Positions 37,406 through 45,685 of a stretch of 64,000 nt of DNA are shown here, piece after piece. The DNA lies in contig NZ_RRCM01000001.1 of NCBI RefSeq assembly GCF_003862485.1, positions 1,938,384 to 2,002,383 of the forward strand, written 5' to 3'. A model generated the notes under the pieces. It made no database searches. It was given only the letters and a program-made list of their open reading frames with translations, and was not told where the DNA came from. Position numbers and translations under genes: made by a program. The DNA is from Lachnoanaerobaculum orale (GTDB lineage Bacteria > Bacillota > Clostridia > Lachnospirales > Lachnospiraceae). Position 1 is the stretch's first letter, and every line of letters begins with the position of its first letter.

Positions 37406-37610
37406 CAGCTTACCGTTTCACAATCCTTGTAGCGTTTAGCTGTGCGCAAAAAGCGAGACAGGATTCAGCAGCCGAGGACCTGTCTGAGTGCAGTTCGCTG
37501 CTTTCCAAGCGAACAAACGAGTTCCACAGGCTGCGTAAAATCCTGCGAAGCTTTTAAGCACAGCTGCGTTTAGGATTGTGAAACATAAGCTGTTAACTTT
37601 ATATATAATA
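37392..37610. repeat. 220-bp long palindromic element, structured RNA or MITE-like
   Basis: An extended set of nested inverted repeats fills this gap: CAGCTTA 37406-37412 with TAAGCTG 37586-37592; GTTTCACAATCC 37415-37426 with its complement 37573-37584; AGCTGTGC 37438-37445 with GCACAGCT 37558-37565; AAAAGC 37449-37454 with GCTTTT 37550-37555; CAGGATT 37459-37465 with AATCCTG 37539-37545; GCAGCC 37468-37473 with GGCTGC 37529-37534; and an apical GTTCGCT 37493-37499 with AGCGAAC 37508-37514. The centre is clearly richer in G+C than the neighbouring DNA. No open reading frame or known RNA family fits. It lies between rpmF and prmA. I infer either a dispersed repeat element or an uncharacterised structured RNA, perhaps in the prmA leader. 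Confidence 0.7.
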
Positions 37611-37644
37611 GAACAACAGGGCTGCCACCAAGTAGCAACCCTGT
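37605..37644 (-). terminator. Hairpin after rpmF, probable terminator
   Basis: ACAGGGTTGC and GCAGCCCTGT form a 10-bp stem with one wobble, around a 9-nt loop. A U-rich but interrupted tail (TGTTCTATTATATA) follows on the minus strand. It lies about 20 bp after the rpmF stop. Confidence 0.65.
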
Positions 37645-37663
37645 TAATCCGATCAGTAGAATA

Positions 37664-37843
37664 TTATTCTACTGTTACTATTTCACGCTTGTTATATGAA
37701 CCACATGCCTTACAAACTCTATGAGGAAGCATTAACTCTCCACACTTAGGACATTTTACAAGACTTGTAGCTGACATCTTCCAGTTAGCTCTTCTCTTAT
37801 CTCTTCTACCGCGAGATGTTTTATTCTTTGGACAAATTGACAT
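37664..37843 (-). CDS. rpmF: 50S ribosomal protein L32
   Basis: This 59-codon gene is easily missed because of its size. The product opens with MSICPKNKTSRGRRDKRRA and has the zinc ribbon CPKCGE plus CKACG (C31, C34, C44, C47). GGAGGTGAAAG lies upstream. It follows ackA after about 70 bp. In many Firmicutes a DUF177 protein precedes rpmF, but none is seen here. Confidence 0.97.
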   Translation of the reverse strand: MSICPKNKTSRGRRDKRRANWKMSATSLVKCPKCGELMLPHRVCKACGSYNKREIVTVE

Positions 37844-37912
37844 TCTTTCACCTCCTTATCTCGAGTCACAAAACTTGTTTTATTATAATGGTAAAGGTTT
37901 CACTTGTCAATA

Positions 37913-39115
37913 TTATTTTTTAGCCAATCTGTAAGCATCTCTTGCTATAGCCAATTCCTCATTTGTAGGCATAAGAATAAGCTTAACCTTAGAATCAGGG
38001 GTTGAAATCATAGTTCTCTTACCGCGAACATTGTTTGCATTATCATCAATCTTTGCACCGAGATATCCGAAAGCGTTTCCTACAATTCTTCTTGTTTCCT
38101 TATCGTTCTCGCCTACACCGGCTGTAAAGCAGATAGCATCCACTCCGCCCATTGCGGCTATATATGCACCTACATACTTGATAATTCTGTATCTGAACGC
38201 CTCAAGTGCAACTTCGGCAAGCTTATTTCCGTCTGCTGCGGCATTCTCAATATCTCTGAAATCTGATGATATACCGCCGCTCATTCCGAGTACACCCGAC
38301 TTTTTGTTGAGGATATTTAATACCTCGTCAACGCTTCTGTTCTCCTTGTTACAGATATACTGTACTATTGCAGGATCGATATCTCCCGATCTTGTACCCA
38401 TGATAAGACCCTCAAGAGGAGTAAGACCCATTGATGAATCTATACATTTGCCGCCTATAGATGCGGATATTGATGCACCGTTTCCAAGGTGACATACCAC
38501 TACCTTTGCATTGTCTTTATCAAGGTTTGCAAACTCAATAGCCTCATGTGATACATACATATGGCTTGTACCGTGGAAACCGTATCTTCTGATATGATAC
38601 TTGTCATAGTACTCACTTGGAATAGCATACTTATATGCTTTCTCAGGCATTCCCATACCGAATGATGTATCAAAAGCGGCTACATTTGTAATTCCCGGCA
38701 TTGCCTTTTCTACAGCTTCAATACCCATAAGGTTTGCAGGGTTGTGAAGCGGTGCAAGATCACAGTACTTCTTTATCTCAGCCTTTACCTCATCGTCAAT
38801 AACTACGGAATCAGGATACTTAACGCCACCCTGTACAACTCTGTGTCCTACAGCTGCGATTTCACTTGCATCCTTTATTACGCCGTGCTCTTTGTCTGTA
38901 AGAGCCTCAAATACAAGCGCTATAGCCTCTGTATGATCTTTTACGTCCTTCTCTATGATATACTTGTCTTTTCCGATAGGCTCATGTGTAAGCTTTGATC
39001 CCGGTATTGCTATTCTCTCAAACAATCCCTTTGCTAAAGGCTCTTCATTCTCCATGTTTATAAGCTGATACTTAAGTGATGAGCTGCCACAGTTTATAAC
39101 CAAAATATTTTTCAT
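37913..39115 (-). CDS. ackA: Acetate kinase
   Basis: AckA makes ATP from acetyl phosphate. The start at 39115 has GGAG 6 nt upstream, giving 400 aa. Motifs include NILVINCGSSSLKYQ, HLGNGASISA, and the C-terminal GGVDAICFTAGVGEN. It is downstream of pta and 70 bp upstream of rpmF. Confidence 0.97.
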   Translation of the reverse strand: MKNILVINCGSSSLKYQLINMENEEPLAKGLFERIAIPGSKLTHEPIGKDKYIIEKDVKDHTEAIALVFEALTDKEHGVIKDASEIAAVGHRVVQGGVKYPDSVVIDDEVKAEIKKYCDLAPLHNPANLMGIEAVEKAMPGITNVAAFDTSFGMGMPEKAYKYAIPSEYYDKYHIRRYGFHGTSHMYVSHEAIEFANLDKDNAKVVVCHLGNGASISASIGGKCIDSSMGLTPLEGLIMGTRSGDIDPAIVQYICNKENRSVDEVLNILNKKSGVLGMSGGISSDFRDIENAAADGNKLAEVALEAFRYRIIKYVGAYIAAMGGVDAICFTAGVGENDKETRRIVGNAFGYLGAKIDDNANNVRGKRTMISTPDSKVKLILMPTNEELAIARDAYRLAKK

Positions 39116-39141
39116 AAGAAACTCCATTCCTCGTGTTTAAT

Positions 39142-40143
39142 TTATTTATCTTCTCCCGCCGCCTGAATTGCTGTGATTGCAACTACACCGACAATATCCT
39201 CAGCCGAACATCCTCTTGAAAGGTCGTTTACAGGCTTTGCAATACCCTGACACATAGGTCCGTAAGCATTTGCCTTTGCAAGTCTTTGAACAAGCTTATA
39301 ACCGATGTTTGCAGCATCAAGATCAGGGAATACAAGTACATTTGCATGTCCTGCCACATTTGAACCCGGCGCCTTAGCTTCTCCGACCTCAGGAACGATA
39401 GCCGCATCAAGCTGAAGTTCTCCGTCAAGACAAAGATCAGGTGCAAGCTCTTTTGCAATTCTTGTAGCCTCTACAACCTTTGTTACATCGTCATGCTTTG
39501 CACTTCCTTTTGATGAGTGGCTGAGCATTGCAACCTTAGGCTCCTTTCCTACAAGGAACTTAAAGCTATCAGCTGATGAGAGTGCAATAGCTGCAAGCTT
39601 CTCAGGATCAGGATTTTGCTCAAGTGAGCAGTCCGCAAATACAAATACACCGTCCTCTCCGAATTCACAGTTTGGAACTTCCATTACGAAGAATCCTGAA
39701 ACAAGCTTTGTACCCGGCTTTGTCTTTATTATCTGTAATGCAGGTCTAAGTGTATTGGCTGTTGAATGACATGCACCGCTTACAAGACCGTCAGCATCTC
39801 CCGCCTTGAGCATCAGGCATCCGTAAGTTGTATAGTCGCTTAACATTTGCTTTCTTGCATCTTCATGAGTAAGTCCCTTTGACTTTCTGAGTTCTACAAA
39901 GAGGTCCTCATATTCTTGTGTCTTTTCATAAGTATTTGGATCAATTATTGTCGCTCCTGTGATATCAAAACCCTTTGAATACTCCTCCACTTCCTGTGGT
40001 GTTCCGATAATTATCAGGTTTGCCAAACCGTCTTTCAAGATTGTTTCGGCAGCCTTGAAGGTTCTCTTATCCATTGACTCCGGCAATATTATAGTTTTCT
40101 TACTTTTCTTTGCTCTCTCTCTTAGTTGATCCATCATTGACAT
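39142..40143 (-). CDS. pta: Phosphate acetyltransferase
   Basis: Pta converts acetyl-CoA plus phosphate to acetyl phosphate. The 333-aa product is the short Firmicute form, with the Pta/PlsX-family pattern LVSGACHSTANTLRPALQ and the C-terminal AYGPMCQGIAKPVNDLSRG. It is followed 26 bp later by ackA, the usual acetate-forming pair. A promoter lies about 95 bp upstream. Confidence 0.97.
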   Translation of the reverse strand: MSMMDQLRERAKKSKKTIILPESMDKRTFKAAETILKDGLANLIIIGTPQEVEEYSKGFDITGATIIDPNTYEKTQEYEDLFVELRKSKGLTHEDARKQMLSDYTTYGCLMLKAGDADGLVSGACHSTANTLRPALQIIKTKPGTKLVSGFFVMEVPNCEFGEDGVFVFADCSLEQNPDPEKLAAIALSSADSFKFLVGKEPKVAMLSHSSKGSAKHDDVTKVVEATRIAKELAPDLCLDGELQLDAAIVPEVGEAKAPGSNVAGHANVLVFPDLDAANIGYKLVQRLAKANAYGPMCQGIAKPVNDLSRGCSAEDIVGVVAITAIQAAGEDK

Positions 40144-40210
40144 ATGACATATCCCTTTCTGTTCTTACAGCATATAGCTTATATTTAACCTGTGCTTATT
40201 TGCACAACAA

Positions 40211-40227
40211 AAAGCTCATCCGAGCTC
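40211..40227 (-). other. Short hairpin with U-tract in the pta leader region
   Basis: AGCTC-GGAT-GAGCT is followed by TTTTTGTTG on the minus strand. It lies just after the inferred pta transcription start and downstream of the YesL-type gene. It may terminate the upstream transcript, or lie at the 5' end of the pta mRNA as an attenuator or stabiliser. Confidence 0.45.
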
Positions 40228-40237
40228 ATATATCTAT

Positions 40238-40266
40238 AGTATAGTAAAAAAAAAGACACAATACAA
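40238..40266 (-). promoter_or_regulatory. Promoter for pta-ackA
   Basis: TTGTAT (40266-40261) and TATACT (40243-40238) on the minus strand are 17 bp apart. Confidence 0.6.
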
Positions 40267-40322
40267 GCTTTAAGATTAGTTAATAAAATAACAAAATGTC
40301 TAAAAATCAGTACAATATTTTT

Positions 40323-40973
40323 TTATTCATTATCCTCATTTATATATTTATCGAAGACCATATTGAACTGACTTGCCTGAAACAAAGATATTCCCGAACC
40401 GAGTATCAGCACAAGCATGGACATTACTCCGGGCAGTTTCATTATCAGATAATATACCGCTATGAGTATTATTAAACTTCCCGCCAATATGATTATTGTT
40501 CTGACAAGGTGCTTTATAGACATGAAAAGCGCCAGCTTGAAAGTCTGCTTTATCGAATTGATAAACTTTGCCTGTATAGGGAATATATACAGGAATATAA
40601 AGAGCCACAAAAGTATCAAAAAGCAGGTAACCGTAAATATTATCATTCTTATTACAGTATTATGTATAGGTGAATAAAAGCTGAAAAATCTTATATCAAA
40701 GAACAGTATTCCGCCTATCAAAGCCATTATTATCCAAATGATAGTGGACTGCCCTATATTGTCTTTGAAGCTGTGAAAGAACATCGTAAACATTCCTCCG
40801 CTGTCACGGTCCTTTGCTATCTTAAGTGTACAGTAATACATAGCAGTTGTGGACGCTCCGAAAGTTACTATCGGTATGGAGCATATCACCCAAAGCAGGT
40901 TAAGAATAAACAAGTCCCATATTCTGCCGACAAATCTCCATACAGGATTGTCATAATTAAAAAATCCGCCCAT
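40323..40973 (-). CDS. YesL-family membrane protein (DUF624)
   Basis: The N-terminus NYDNPVWRFVGRIWDLFILNLLW is typical of the family, with five to six hydrophobic segments in 216 aa and the GASTTAMYYCTLKI motif in the first loop. These proteins are found mostly in sugar-utilization loci of Firmicutes. It is divergent from a GntR regulator and kduI-kduD; two shared operator copies lie 27-61 bp before its start, so it is likely part of the same uronate response. Confidence 0.88.
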   Translation of the reverse strand: MGGFFNYDNPVWRFVGRIWDLFILNLLWVICSIPIVTFGASTTAMYYCTLKIAKDRDSGGMFTMFFHSFKDNIGQSTIIWIIMALIGGILFFDIRFFSFYSPIHNTVIRMIIFTVTCFLILLWLFIFLYIFPIQAKFINSIKQTFKLALFMSIKHLVRTIIILAGSLIILIAVYYLIMKLPGVMSMLVLILGSGISLFQASQFNMVFDKYINEDNE

Positions 40974-40999
40974 ATATTTCTCCTTGTTATTTTTTATTT

Positions 41000-41011
41000 C
41001 TTGGATACAAG
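41000..41011. promoter_or_regulatory. Palindromic operator copy 1
   Basis: CTTGGATACAAG, an imperfect palindrome with CTTG/CAAG arms. It lies 27 bp upstream of the YesL-type start. Confidence 0.65.
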
Positions 41012-41022
41012 TTTATCTAAAT

Positions 41023-41034
41023 CTTGGATACAAG
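41023..41034. promoter_or_regulatory. Palindromic operator copy 2
   Basis: CTTGGATACAAG, identical to copy 1 and spaced 23 bp from it, about two helical turns. It lies just upstream of the GntR promoter -35 box. Confidence 0.65.
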
Positions 41035-41041
41035 TTTTTGA

Positions 41042-41070
41042 TTGACTTATTAAAATATCCGTTATATTAT
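41042..41070 (+). promoter_or_regulatory. Promoter for the GntR-kduI-kduD genes
   Basis: TTGACT (41042-41047) and TATTAT (41065-41070) are 17 bp apart. It is flanked by the operators, with copy 2 upstream and copy 3 downstream of the predicted start, which suggests repression. Confidence 0.7.
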
Positions 41071-41107
41071 GGTCTTATAAACCCGTTAATCATAGCATAA
41101 AACAATG

Positions 41108-41119
41108 CTTGCATACAAG
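41108..41119. promoter_or_regulatory. Palindromic operator copy 3
   Basis: CTTGCATACAAG, one base different from copies 1 and 2. It lies between the promoter and the GntR start, where a bound regulator could block transcription. Confidence 0.6.
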
Positions 41120-41143
41120 GTTAATTTGTGTCTGAAAGGGGGT

Positions 41144-41818
41144 ATGAGTATTTCTACCGTTCAAAATATTTATTCGGAAATTGAAAACGATATATTGATG
41201 CTTAAGCTTAAGCCGGGGCAGCTTATAAGTGAAAACAGCCTTTGCACAAGGTACAATGTTTCAAGAACTCCGATACGCTCCGCTCTCTCAAGACTTGCAG
41301 GCGTGGGGCTTGTAGATATAGTTCCAAAGAGCGGTTCAAGAGTATCCATGATAAATATGGAAATTGTAAAGCAGATCATATATGAAAGATTTGCCCTTGA
41401 GAGCATGGTACTTAAAGACTTCATCACCATTGCAACAGAGAACGATATTAAAAAGATTGAAAAGAGCGTTATCAAGCTTACAAAAAGCTATGAAAATACC
41501 AAAAACTTTAAGCCTGATAAATTCAAGGAGACAGATTTATCCATGCATGAATTGTGGTATAAGAAGACCGGACATACCTATCTTTGGGAACAGATAAGAA
41601 AATCCGACTCCAATTACACAAGATTTTGCATGCTGGATATGCTTGAATGTAAAAACTACGAGCAGGTAATACTTGAGCATAAGCAGATGTATGAGATGAT
41701 TAAAAACAGAGATACCTCAAAGATAGAGGAAGTAGTTAAAAAGCATCTTTACGGCGGTATTGAGAGGGTCAATGCTGCCTTAAGCAACAAATTTGATGAA
41801 ATGTTTATAGCATATTAA
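41144..41818 (+). CDS. GntR-family regulator with FCD domain, uronate regulator candidate
   Basis: The N-terminal winged helix includes ISENSLCTRYNVSRTPIRSALSRL (about residues 30-52). The C-terminal FCD-like domain has the metal-binding acidic and His residues (MHELWYKKTGH, VKKHLYGG). The start at 41144 follows AAAGGGGG; a longer frame to 41105 lacks a signal. At 224 aa it is standard. It is cotranscribed with kduI, which indicates a regulator of unsaturated uronate use. Confidence 0.88.
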   Translation: MSISTVQNIYSEIENDILMLKLKPGQLISENSLCTRYNVSRTPIRSALSRLAGVGLVDIVPKSGSRVSMINMEIVKQIIYERFALESMVLKDFITIATENDIKKIEKSVIKLTKSYENTKNFKPDKFKETDLSMHELWYKKTGHTYLWEQIRKSDSNYTRFCMLDMLECKNYEQVILEHKQMYEMIKNRDTSKIEEVVKKHLYGGIERVNAALSNKFDEMFIAY

Positions 41819-41829
41819 AGGAGGATATT

Positions 41830-42672
41830 ATGGACATTCGTTATTCAGCAAATCAAAGAGACTTTAAATTTTACACCACAGACGAGATAAGAGATGAATT
41901 CCTTATTCAGGACCTGTATCAGCCTGATACTGTAGTTGCAGTATATTCACATGTGGACAGAATGGTAACTTTAGGCTGTATGCCTGTAAATGAGACGGTT
42001 TCAATAGATAAGGGCATCGATGTTTGGTCAAACTTCGGTACAAGCTACTTTCTGGAAAGAAGAGAAATCGGTATTTTCAATATAGGCGGCAAGGGTGAAA
42101 TCGTTGCGGATGATGAAACCTTCACACTTGACTATAAAGATTGCCTATATATCACAAAGGGCACAAAGAATGTTACATTCAGAAGTTTTGACAAAAGCAG
42201 CCCTGCAAAGTTTTATATGGTAAGCGCTCCGGCACATATTTCATATAAGACAAAATTTATATCAATAAAGGATGCCGCCAAGAAGCCTCTTGGAGATAAT
42301 AAGACTTCCAATAAGAGAGTTATCAATCAGTTTATACATCCGGATGTCCTTCAGACCGCTCAGCTTTCCATGGGTATGACGGTACTTGACGAGGGTAATG
42401 TATGGAATACCATGCCTGCACATACTCATGAAAGAAGAATGGAGATTTATATGTACTTTGAAGTTCCAAAGGACAATGTTATCTTCCACCTTATGGGTGA
42501 GCCTAATGAAACCAGACATATTGTAATGCACAATGAAGAAGCCGTTATCTCACCTTCTTGGAGTATACATTCTGCTGCAGGTACATCAAACTATACCTTT
42601 ATCTGGGCAATGGGCGGCGAGAATCAGGCATTTGACGATATGGATGTTATAAAGAATGAGGATTTGAGATAA
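41830..42672 (+). CDS. kduI: 5-dehydro-4-deoxy-D-glucuronate isomerase
   Basis: KduI isomerises the unsaturated uronate product of pectin or glycosaminoglycan lyases. Zinc-ligand candidates are H198, H200 and E205 in HTHERRMEIYMYF, and H247. At 280 aa the length matches the family. AAAGGAGG precedes the ATG. Its stop overlaps kduD (TAATG). Confidence 0.95.
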   Translation: MDIRYSANQRDFKFYTTDEIRDEFLIQDLYQPDTVVAVYSHVDRMVTLGCMPVNETVSIDKGIDVWSNFGTSYFLERREIGIFNIGGKGEIVADDETFTLDYKDCLYITKGTKNVTFRSFDKSSPAKFYMVSAPAHISYKTKFISIKDAAKKPLGDNKTSNKRVINQFIHPDVLQTAQLSMGMTVLDEGNVWNTMPAHTHERRMEIYMYFEVPKDNVIFHLMGEPNETRHIVMHNEEAVISPSWSIHSAAGTSNYTFIWAMGGENQAFDDMDVIKNEDLR

Positions 42673-43475
42673 TGGAGAATGTTTTAAACAGCTTTAGGCT
42701 TGACGGAAAAATTGCACTTGTTACAGGTGCATCTCACGGTATAGGCTTTGCAATGGCAAAGGCACTTTTTGGCGCAGGTGCAAAGGTAGTATTTAACAGC
42801 AGTTCAGAGGACGGACTGAAAAAGGGTCTTGAAGCATATAAAAAAGAAAATATTGATGCAAAAGGTTATGTATGTGATGTAACCGATGAGGACGATGTAA
42901 AAAAAATGGTAGCTGATATTGAAAAGAATATCGGTGAAATAGATATTCTTATAAACAATGCCGGCATCATAAAAAGAATTCCGATGACAGATATGAGCGT
43001 GGATGAGTTTAACTCGGTTATAGATGTGGACCTTGTAGCACCTTTTATTATGGCAAAGGCTGTTTTACCTAACATGGTAAAGAGAAGAAGCGGCAAAATA
43101 ATAAATATCTGCTCCATGATGAGTGAGCTTGGAAGAGAAACTGTAAGCGCCTATGCCGCAGCAAAGGGCGGTCTTAAGATGCTTACAAAAAATATAGCTT
43201 CCGAATACGGACAGTACAATATTCAGTGCAACGGTATAGGACCCGGATATATTGCAACCTCACAGACTGCTCCTCTTCGAAAGGTACAGCCTGACGGAAG
43301 CAAGCATCCTTTTGATTCATTTATACTTGCAAAGACTCCTGCCAACAGATGGGGAGACCCTGCCGACCTTGCAGGCCCTGTAGTTTTCCTCTCATCCTCC
43401 GCATCAGATTTTGTAAACGGACATATACTCTACGTGGACGGCGGAATACTTGCATATATAGGAAAACAACCGTAA
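42672..43475 (+). CDS. kduD: 2-dehydro-3-deoxy-D-gluconate 5-dehydrogenase
   Basis: KduD is the next step after KduI. It is a classical SDR: cofactor motif TGASHGIG (18-25), NNAG (95-98), and catalytic S148, Y161 and K165 (YAAAKGG). At 267 aa it is a full-length member. It shares a transcript with the GntR gene and kduI, ending at a strong terminator. Confidence 0.94.
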   Translation: MENVLNSFRLDGKIALVTGASHGIGFAMAKALFGAGAKVVFNSSSEDGLKKGLEAYKKENIDAKGYVCDVTDEDDVKKMVADIEKNIGEIDILINNAGIIKRIPMTDMSVDEFNSVIDVDLVAPFIMAKAVLPNMVKRRSGKIINICSMMSELGRETVSAYAAAKGGLKMLTKNIASEYGQYNIQCNGIGPGYIATSQTAPLRKVQPDGSKHPFDSFILAKTPANRWGDPADLAGPVVFLSSSASDFVNGHILYVDGGILAYIGKQP

Positions 43476-43477
43476 AA

Positions 43478-43518
43478 TAAAAACGGCGGCCTCAGTATCT
43501 GATACCGCCACATTTTTA
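43478..43518. terminator. Terminator between kduD and the ABC permease gene
   Basis: GGCGG and CCGCC form a GC-rich stem, with CTCAGTATCTGATAC between. A-runs on the left and T-runs on the right allow use in both directions, stopping kduD and the minus-strand permease. Confidence 0.8.
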
Positions 43519-43519
43519 C

Positions 43520-45685
43520 TTATTTAACATTTTCCGGTATATCCCCTCTTTTGAAGTGGTACTGTAAACCGCCTCCGTAGGCATCACTTACATCGCTCTT
43601 TAGATAGATCAATACATTAAAGTTTACATCCTCATTCAAATCCTCTTTATAAGGGCTGTCACATACTACAACTTTATCAAGTATCTCCTCTATATCCTTG
43701 GCATCCGTAAACACCTTGGTTCCGGTTTCATTGTATGAATCATAGTACGTTTCTATTTGCTCAGGATTAAACTCACTTACCTCTATTCTGTCAATATCCT
43801 CTACAGACATTTTTTCCTTTAAATCCACTCCCATTGCCTTAAGCATGGCAACAGTCTCTTTAAACTCAGGGTATACCGGATAATATCCGACATCGTCCAT
43901 CAGATCCGCATATTTGCTGTCAGGTGAATAATCACTGTAGTTTCCTCTGTCCTTATATGCTGCATCCAAAATCTTTTGTGCATCGACATCATTGAATCTT
44001 ATAGATGCAAAAGGATATGACTTTACCTTTGTATCATATTTAAGGCTCATAAGTTCCTTCTTATAAACTTCTGTAAGCTTAGCCAAATCTCCGTTTTCAG
44101 ATGTCAGGTGCTTATCATTATCTTTTATACCGTTAAAGTCCACACTTACTATATTTTTTGAGTCTTCCGAGAGTATCGGATACATTCCCGTTTTGTAGCC
44201 TTCGTCATCATATATGCTTGAAAGCTCTTTTATAGCGGCATCAAAATCAATATTGTAGACTCTTTGCACCTTTTTACCCGATTTAAGCTTATATGATATA
44301 AGTACACGTTCTGATATACTGTCCGCACGCCACTCACTGCTTAAATTGGCTACTCCAAGCTTTGCAAGTGCCACAACCGCTTCCTTATCCTTTATATTCA
44401 TTTCTCGCATAAGCATAGATTCTATATCATTGTCACTTGCATACTCGATATTTGTAATTGAATCATACCTTGTTTCGTTATGAAAACCCATTTCATTGAA
44501 ATACTGTGATGCATTGCTCTCCAAAAAATCGGATACTACGGCGGCACTGCTTATATCACTTACCTTCGGTATATATCTGTCGTAGCCGAATATATCAAAT
44601 TGAAATACCGCAGCAACAAATAAAGAAATAACTATACATATGAGCATCTGTAATTTCTTTGCAAAAATCTTTTTAAAATCCTGATTATATATTATCTCCA
44701 TTATACAATGTGTGATAATTCCGGCGGAGACTGCCCCGAATACCCCCCATGCAATACTGTTACTCATCATCTCATAACCGAACAGGTACATAAGCATACT
44801 CATAAAGATTACAATCATAAACTTTATCGGCAGCTTTATTATATTAAAGCTTATACTCTTACCGGCACTCTCAGATGCTCTCTTCCTATATAGAAGTAAA
44901 TTTATTACAAGCAAAACTATACTGCCGACTACGGCTATAAGCATTTTTTCACGGAGTCTTCCGTCAAACACTCCGAATATAACCATAATACCTGAAAGTT
45001 TAAGTAAAACTTTTTCCGCTATAAACCCAACCTCATAGTATGTATCAAAGAATGTACTTTCATATCCGCTTATCAACTGTGAAAAAGCCGGTGCATAAAA
45101 GTTTAAAAATCCGCAGGCCAATATTCCGATAAGCATATTTCCGGTGAGCATTATCGCAAATATTACTATTGTATAATTGAATATAAAAAGCAATATCCAC
45201 TCTGCCACAGAGAAAAATGTCGTTACAATAATACCGGCATCACCCATATTTACAAGTACAAGTAAGCTTGCAATAAATGAACAGACAATATAAGGCAAAA
45301 TTACAATAAGTATTCCGTTTAGTATTTTTACAAAGAAAAGCACTTCTCTTCTTACAGGCAGGCTGTGGTACATATCGACTTTCTTTTTTGAATAAAGATA
45401 TGAAAATCCCGACATAGCCACAATCACCGCCAATACTACAAATATAAATGCAAACAGCGGATTCTTTATCCCAATATAACTGTAGAAAGTTTGTACAAAC
45501 TCCACCTTATAACTTAACAGATCCGTAGGCTCTGAAAATGCCCTGTTGTATTTGTACATACTTAACATCATTGCGGTTCCCACAATATGTGAAAAGAAGA
45601 ATATCAGAATGCTGACGGCAAGTGTCCAAATCCTTACCTTGAAATCTTCCTTCAGCAGTTTAAAAAATAAGCTTTTTGATGTCAT
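43520..45685 (-). CDS. ABC-2-like transporter permease with large extracytoplasmic region
   Basis: The 721-aa product begins with SLFFKLLKEDFKVRIWTLAVS, then six hydrophobic segments in residues 25-310. A long hydrophilic region (about 340-720), rich in Asp, Lys and Ser, follows a final transmembrane segment. This arrangement is common in Clostridial ABC permeases next to GntR(YtrA) regulators. Substrate is not evident. The start at 45685 follows GGAGGT. Its 5' end overlaps the ATPase gene by 26 bp. Confidence 0.8.
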   Translation of the reverse strand: MTSKSLFFKLLKEDFKVRIWTLAVSILIFFFSHIVGTAMMLSMYKYNRAFSEPTDLLSYKVEFVQTFYSYIGIKNPLFAFIFVVLAVIVAMSGFSYLYSKKKVDMYHSLPVRREVLFFVKILNGILIVILPYIVCSFIASLLVLVNMGDAGIIVTTFFSVAEWILLFIFNYTIVIFAIMLTGNMLIGILACGFLNFYAPAFSQLISGYESTFFDTYYEVGFIAEKVLLKLSGIMVIFGVFDGRLREKMLIAVVGSIVLLVINLLLYRKRASESAGKSISFNIIKLPIKFMIVIFMSMLMYLFGYEMMSNSIAWGVFGAVSAGIITHCIMEIIYNQDFKKIFAKKLQMLICIVISLFVAAVFQFDIFGYDRYIPKVSDISSAAVVSDFLESNASQYFNEMGFHNETRYDSITNIEYASDNDIESMLMREMNIKDKEAVVALAKLGVANLSSEWRADSISERVLISYKLKSGKKVQRVYNIDFDAAIKELSSIYDDEGYKTGMYPILSEDSKNIVSVDFNGIKDNDKHLTSENGDLAKLTEVYKKELMSLKYDTKVKSYPFASIRFNDVDAQKILDAAYKDRGNYSDYSPDSKYADLMDDVGYYPVYPEFKETVAMLKAMGVDLKEKMSVEDIDRIEVSEFNPEQIETYYDSYNETGTKVFTDAKDIEEILDKVVVCDSPYKEDLNEDVNFNVLIYLKSDVSDAYGGGLQYHFKRGDIPENVK

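Noticed and set aside
36892-37557. Plus-strand 221-aa ORF across prmA and the palindromic element
   Set aside because: It is antisense to prmA for most of its length, Cys-rich, and has no ribosome binding site. Its final portion merely translates the palindrome.
37392-37610. 6S RNA, SRP RNA, tmRNA, RNase P RNA or tRNA
   Set aside because: The element lacks the T-loop GGTTCGAATC-type block, the SRP GGAA/GCAG apical signature and the RNase P or tmRNA core sequences, and is too short for RNase P. 6S resembles it in being a long hairpin, but no typical central bubble and flanks were identified.
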